Source of the DNA: Synura sp. LO234KE
Lineage: Eukaryota; Sar; Synurophyceae; Synurales; Mallomonadaceae
NCBI GenBank assembly: GCA_015143735.1
Contig: VKHC01000012.1
Span: forward strand, 1 to 21,242
Length of the DNA: 21,242 nucleotides
Direction: 5' to 3'
Of this stretch, positions 20,401 to 21,242 are shown piece by piece. The position numbers and the translations under genes were made by a program. A model generated the notes under the pieces. It was not told the origin of the DNA, ran no database searches, and saw only the letters and a list, made by a program, of their open reading frames with translations. Within the stretch, counting starts at the first letter, position 1; every line of letters begins with the position of its first letter.

Positions 20401-21242
20401 GAGACCATCGCAGAGTCGGATCCCAGATCCTGTATAGTAGCGGACCAGCCCACCAGCCAACGTATGTCCAGCCGATACCGCAACAGCAGTTTGGAGTCTC
20501 TAAACGAGGTTCTGAGAACCTCGCTCGAGCCGGCCAGTGTCCGCACACAGGCTCAAGTGGATGAGCGAGGGACTGACCGGCGGAGGAATTTGAGTGCTGA
20601 TTCCTCTCAGTCCGGACTATTTCTAGCGGGGGACTTACCGCCCGCAGAAAAGCCCCGACTCACGTCTGATCGCCGCAGCCAGAGCTATTCGACGATTCAT
20701 TTGGCACCTTCTGAAGCCGTTCAGTCACCAGGTCAAGCGATAGGCCGCTCGGTAAATAAATCAGTGGCGACGGTATCGCTCAAGGCGTGGGATGAGCTGC
20801 GCACACTCGGAGCGGTTTCTTCGAACACCCTCCCGCTGCCTTGTTTCTCCACAGACTCGGATCAGGACTGTAACGTAATCCTGAAACGTAGCCTGGACCA
20901 GTACCTCACCACTTTGGGCGCAGTGCCGGTAGATCTGGTAGACGTTCCCTCGCAGGACCGCACCAAAAGACACTTCTGTACTTGTGATCGAATGTGTTTA
21001 CTGATCGAATACAATGTGGACTGGAAAGGCGATGAAATAATGCCAGAACCACTTGTGGCGGAAGAAGGCGCGGGAGAATCGAAATCGAGTGATTGTGGCG
21101 TTTTACCGGGAGCCACGAGTTTCATATACCTGCGAGTGTGGACGATAGTTCTCCCTTGCTACAAATTCAATGGAATGGTTGGATTTGTTGGGGGCTTAAA
21201 CAGCCGACAAAGTGTTGGAGAGAAGAATGTCGACGGAGTTGC
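17428..21242 (+). CDS. SZT2-like (KICSTOR) protein, N-terminal part, runs off window
   Basis: A single frame is open from ATG 17428 to the window end, 1271 codons plus two bases, with no stop and no required intron. An in-frame TAA at 17392 precedes the ATG. Residues about 85-290 follow the SZT2 N-terminal pattern as I know it: a von Willebrand A-like strand VFLCLDFGYL (90-99), then LPSLNRIIDGVL (183-194), then LVILITSGVLSV (207-218) and a later GVIP...LRMIA block. SLVDILLAKRLSDGF (about 331-346) and the following strands also fit. Low-complexity linkers lie at about 405-470, 531-590, 620-657, 690-740 and 950-1110. By family knowledge, SZT2 is the scaffold of KICSTOR, which holds GATOR1 at lysosomes for amino-acid control of TORC1; it is about 3,400 residues in mammals, so roughly a third would be here. 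Codon composition changes sharply near residue 295. Identity is by pattern, not by search. Confidence 0.65.
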   Translation, partial: MVRIILKSSEQLYLHPLKLLRWYFERIFSGIIEGHGYVKSTLGSKDDQLEYFVQESEDVPENKANIVLQTGCAKVVMESAIALLHTHLKVFLCLDFGYLSVSSPSEVLPLIQRVFTNIKSAMRIWLIHSLKLTLIVSHPGSEISRLSWEGELNFDEDISRCVSQIATALNYQPSFESNNHHFLPSLNRIIDGVLFAKKSSTDQSSGLVILITSGVLSVEYELIAHKLQQHCLGFNVLINTAWSSNALGVIPEYEKLRMIANISPSGSFFVLDDILGLESVDFKDIFLIPIIRLRPTSSHEGGNKDRVGSVSPSQVGATDHIMVRKLRSYHVDSSNSSLVDILLAKRLSDGFHVADVKYHKQTIAGDVSSGRLASSYLVTFVFERYLSGTYDLIYEISFRMRYVLFQTGPGHSSAEELTALGTAQPPGLQAPGQTLPGNDIDSTNDSGAFTVDRDASSSFPPAQVPSCVLTKSVINVCVYYRHRTYSETVWSAEGVVPAEIQAMGRELFLTDKLTTKIISPSFLTELAGKTTTRPAIGAPTQKYASEGNGSGAQVHGSSHPGVTSEGLGRPWRAEGGPGMRGGDEDVVRGRYHRSIQAYVHLLRGLCMTDTHQEAHLYIYPSLQSECGDESFGRGAGPVGAGHGPGRDPRTGAVPQLSDLPEFASQVHLISKYLFTEYEPHYLGRLQWLFTTPSPSISSITKRSASTASVHSQHGAVIGSSSSQRPPPSSLLSSAHSAPASTEGDFLVIDLVQSTCTSFLTVHFYFLSTRTSPAETDTVTDSVLDFIEQIQSLLRSLGFSAALLKRDLEPLLLQPRHPDPCPSTSFAWNYLRQCHSKVERNYCSSLFPLALFKELVYSKRETGFQILSASEASVHMFACVLADEDSDNRLETLVQYRLTVTDEDLLCCEYFVEPKYEAHLGPSILDKDGASPDGIRSAMGNVIALESEILELYRTCDSLSVLSDSNLTRDLDDNSVYSYRPSVADSGTEGDPETIAESDPRSCIVADQPTSQRMSSRYRNSSLESLNEVLRTSLEPASVRTQAQVDERGTDRRRNLSADSSQSGLFLAGDLPPAEKPRLTSDRRSQSYSTIHLAPSEAVQSPGQAIGRSVNKSVATVSLKAWDELRTLGAVSSNTLPLPCFSTDSDQDCNVILKRSLDQYLTTLGAVPVDLVDVPSQDRTKRHFCTCDRMCLLIEYNVDWKGDEIMPEPLVAEEGAGESKSSDCGVLPGATSFIYLRVWTIVLPCYKFNGMVGFVGGLNSRQSVGEKNVDGV

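Overview
ORGANISM. The window is nuclear DNA of a eukaryote. Four protein genes are visible. Three are split by short GT-AG introns (52-107 nt), and none sits in a bacterial-style operon. A centrin implies centrioles, basal bodies or a spindle-pole body. A long SZT2-like protein and a protein with four PH domains and a PDZ-like domain suggest a protist or an early-diverging opisthokont or amoeboid lineage. I cannot name the species. LAYOUT. Two divergent gene pairs lie at the ends of the window. Left pair: the PH/PDZ protein (minus strand, running off the left edge) and centrin (plus strand, six exons), with 114 bp between their start codons. Right pair: a two-membrane-segment RING-finger protein (minus strand, two exons) and a very long SZT2-like protein (plus strand, running off the right edge), with 119 bp between start codons. 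Both spacers carry the same 11-base motif, GGYGYCGGCCA. The centrin and RING genes converge tail to tail and are separated by about 13.4 kb. THE 13.4 kb INSERT. This block is not host coding sequence in any frame I can reconstruct. From left to right it holds: about 2.5 kb of stop-rich, hairpin-bearing DNA without a recognisable gene (2783-5400); a broken open stretch of unknown type (5440-6299); an AT-richer spacer with a perfect 2 x 28 bp tandem repeat and a hairpin (6300-6929); and then a long, decayed, plus-strand non-LTR (LINE-type) retrotransposon (about 6930-15480). The element is recognised from an ordered series of motifs: endonuclease GGDFN and SDHRP; reverse-transcriptase IPK, IDFGG, GTGQGN and YADD; a thumb-like block; and a probable RNase H remnant. 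Frame changes and stops between the motifs show it is dead. A head-to-head inverted duplication with a 4-nt spacer lies inside it at 11198-11655, and an imperfect tandem duplication lies near its RNase H-like part. COMPOSITION. Two of the host genes change base composition abruptly along their length. The PH/PDZ gene changes exactly at its intron, and the SZT2-like gene changes near residue 295, where it goes from about 32% GC to as high as 75% GC in single 60-base lines that I counted. HOW THE GENES RELATE. Nothing shows that the four genes act in one pathway. The divergent spacers suggest paired transcription, with the retrotransposon insertions tolerated between the gene ends.
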